Assembly (NCBI GenBank): GCA_964557005.1
Contig: CAZKYI010000007.1
Coordinates: 1-64,000, forward strand
DNA: 64,000 nt
From: JBECKS01 sp964557005
GTDB taxonomy: Bacteria > Pseudomonadota > Gammaproteobacteria > Pseudomonadales > JBECKS01
Direction: 5' to 3'
The notes beneath the pieces were generated by a model. The model did not search any database. It was given only the letters and a program-made list of their open reading frames with translations, and was not told the DNA's origin. Shown one piece after another: positions 62,682 to 64,000 of this stretch. Numbering within the stretch: position 1 is the first letter of the stretch; every line of letters starts with the position of its first letter. The translations under genes and the position numbers were made by a program.

Positions 62682-63713
62682 TCAAGTAGCGATTGCCTGC
62701 CACTCAAGCAATCGGGCTTCGAGTATCAGCGGCTGATTTAAAGGGGCGGATTTTCGCAGCAAACGCAAGTCATGCTGCAAGCTTTGCATAAACTGATTGA
62801 GCCTGTGTTTTTCTATTGCCGCCAACATCTTTTCAAGATGTGAATGAGCGCTTTGAAACCTGAGTTGCGAAAGTTCAGCCCCCATTGAAAGTTTGAGCAC
62901 ATCACCACACAAGTCTAGCCACCATTGCAGAAAATCGATTAAAGCAAATTCTTCCAACTGCTGGCTTGCGAGCATCGCACCCATGTTTCCCTGCATAACT
63001 TTAACCAGCACACCCAGCACTGCTTCACGCTTTTGGTAGAGCGGGTCTTCTATTAAAGCCTGCGCATGAATGACAGAATAATTTGCATACTCAAGCAACG
63101 CTGGCTCAAACGCTGCACCTGTTTGAGCAAGAGCGTGTTCGAGATAGTTTCTTGCCTCTGTCTTACTGAGGACAGGAAACAACAATTTCTGGCAGCGGCT
63201 GCGAATGGTGGGCAACAGCGCATCGATTTCATCGCACACCAGAAACAAATGCACATGCTCGCCAGGTTCTTCAAGAAACTTGAGCAAGGCATTGGCTGAG
63301 GCCAGATTCATGCGTTGCGCCTGATCAATCACAACCACTCTTTTTTCACCCATACTCGCCGATTTATTCATGTAGGAAAGCAAACTACGAATTTCATCGA
63401 CAGGGATTTGCTTGCCTGCTTCAGGCTGCAACACGTAGCAATCCGGATGTGTCTGTGCCTGTACCAATCTGCAAGGGGCGCATTGCGTACACGCCCCACC
63501 TGAGGCTTGAGGATTTTTACACAGCAGACTCGCAGCCGTTGCACAGGCAAAATCAAACTTGCCCCTCTTGCCTGCACCATAAAAAATAAAGGCATGATGC
63601 AACTTGTTGTTAGCGCGTAATTTTGCAATCAGGCTTGCTTGCTCAAATTGCCAAGGGTGATAGCTAAGGCAAAGCGCCGTGACCGATGCCTGAAGTTCTT
63701 CATCAGCACTCAT
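62682..63713 (-). CDS. holB: DNA polymerase III subunit delta'
   Basis: The 343-residue clamp-loader subunit has HHAFIFYGAGKRGKFDFA (degenerate P-loop), the zinc cysteines CTQCAPCRLV, VVIDQAQRMNLASANALLKFLEEP and the SRC motif TIRSRCQKL. ATG 63713 lies one base after the tmk stop; an in-frame GTG at 63722 would overlap it. Confidence 0.95.
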   Translation of the reverse strand: MSADEELQASVTALCLSYHPWQFEQASLIAKLRANNKLHHAFIFYGAGKRGKFDFACATAASLLCKNPQASGGACTQCAPCRLVQAQTHPDCYVLQPEAGKQIPVDEIRSLLSYMNKSASMGEKRVVVIDQAQRMNLASANALLKFLEEPGEHVHLFLVCDEIDALLPTIRSRCQKLLFPVLSKTEARNYLEHALAQTGAAFEPALLEYANYSVIHAQALIEDPLYQKREAVLGVLVKVMQGNMGAMLASQQLEEFALIDFLQWWLDLCGDVLKLSMGAELSQLRFQSAHSHLEKMLAAIEKHRLNQFMQSLQHDLRLLRKSAPLNQPLILEARLLEWQAIAT

Positions 63714-63714
63714 G

Positions 63715-64000
63715 TTAATCACACCTCGCTAAAAACGCATCGAGGCACTGCGTAATATCTGCTTGCACAGCGGATAATTCCTTGCTCGCATCAATCACAC
63801 AAAATCGTTGCGGCTCCTGTTCAGCACGTTGCAGATACGCGTGACGCACTCTTTCAAAAAAGTCTATCGCTTCCTGTTCCATACGATCAAAGTTGCTGCG
63901 CTCGCGTGCTCTTTGCAAACCTGTTTCCACAGGCAGATCGAGTAAAATGGTGAGATCAGGGCGTAATTCACCTTGTACCAGCGTTTCAAGTTCCGCAATT
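63715..64000 (-). CDS. tmk: Thymidylate kinase, C-terminal part (cut by window edge)
   Basis: The ~94 visible residues read IAELETLVQGELRPDLTILL, then DLPVETGLQRARERSN, FFERVRHAYL and RFCVIDASKE, the C-terminal half of dTMP kinase with its lid region. The start and P-loop lie beyond the window. The order tmk-holB-pilZ supports the call. Confidence 0.93.
   Translation of the reverse strand, partial: IAELETLVQGELRPDLTILLDLPVETGLQRARERSNFDRMEQEAIDFFERVRHAYLQRAEQEPQRFCVIDASKELSAVQADITQCLDAFLARCD

Noticed and set aside
1..64000. CRISPR arrays, tRNA or rRNA genes, insertion sequences
   Set aside because: No regularly spaced repeats, cloverleaf-like segments or transposase frames were found on reading both strands; this was by eye, without a covariance search.

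Overview
The window reads as chromosome of a gammaproteobacterium close to the Pseudomonadales/Cellvibrionales type. Evidence is the gene order gyrA-pheA-hisC-tyrA/aroA-cmk-rpsA-ihfB-lapA, the tmk-holB-pilZ group, a moxR-bat operon, a fused RlmKL methyltransferase and a class 2 PyrD. A complete ectoine pathway (ectABC with a divergent MarR regulator) points to a salt-exposed, probably marine or brackish habitat. Base composition is moderate. The genus cannot be settled from the sequence alone. No rRNA or tRNA genes, CRISPR arrays, transposases or integrases were seen.

Layout. 1-4930 is an accessory island of broken Rhs/YD-repeat polymorphic-toxin tails on the minus strand. Two toxin-immunity cassettes and one remnant are linked by direct repeats. 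One toxin ends in a peptidoglycan-binding domain plus a lytic transglycosylase domain and is followed by a signal-peptide-bearing candidate immunity protein. The other ends in an unidentified tip followed by a candidate immunity protein with no signal. A GNAT acetyltransferase gene runs into the repeat. 5.5-14.4 kb holds housekeeping and signalling genes: argG, pyrC, rnt, a carotenoid-cleavage-type oxygenase, purC, a START-domain protein and two tandem diguanylate cyclases. 14.4-17.4 kb holds terC, a hipBA module with a large inverted repeat upstream, and a lipoprotein. 17.4-28 kb holds a glpD-like gene overlapping bioA, tesB, a small secreted protein with a glutaredoxin-like partner, an amidase, rlmKL, pyrD and tag.

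28-33.2 kb carries a cytochrome b5/membrane/flavin-reductase fusion and the ectoine locus. 33.2-40.3 kb is a tightly packed moxR-DUF58-DUF4381-VWA-VWA/TPR-batD operon. 40.2-45 kb holds an SDR, a periplasmic binding protein, a DUF502 protein, a 3-ketosteroid-dehydrogenase-like flavoprotein and a DUF3147 protein. 44.9-45.6 kb is a Doc/AbrB-type toxin-antitoxin pair with a perfect palindrome upstream. 46-56.7 kb is the conserved lapA-ihfB-rpsA-cmk-aroA/tyrA-hisC-pheA-gyrA block, lacking the serC gene usually found between gyrA and pheA. An ABC-F ATPase follows.

58.9-62 kb looks like a small set of integron gene cassettes without an integrase in view. It has two attC-like sites, two HAD-family paralogues, a small unknown gene, a TPR-like protein and a J-domain membrane protein. 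The window closes with pilZ, holB and the C-terminal part of tmk. The two most notable accessory systems are the Rhs tail-cassette array at the left and the integrase-less cassette cluster at the right.
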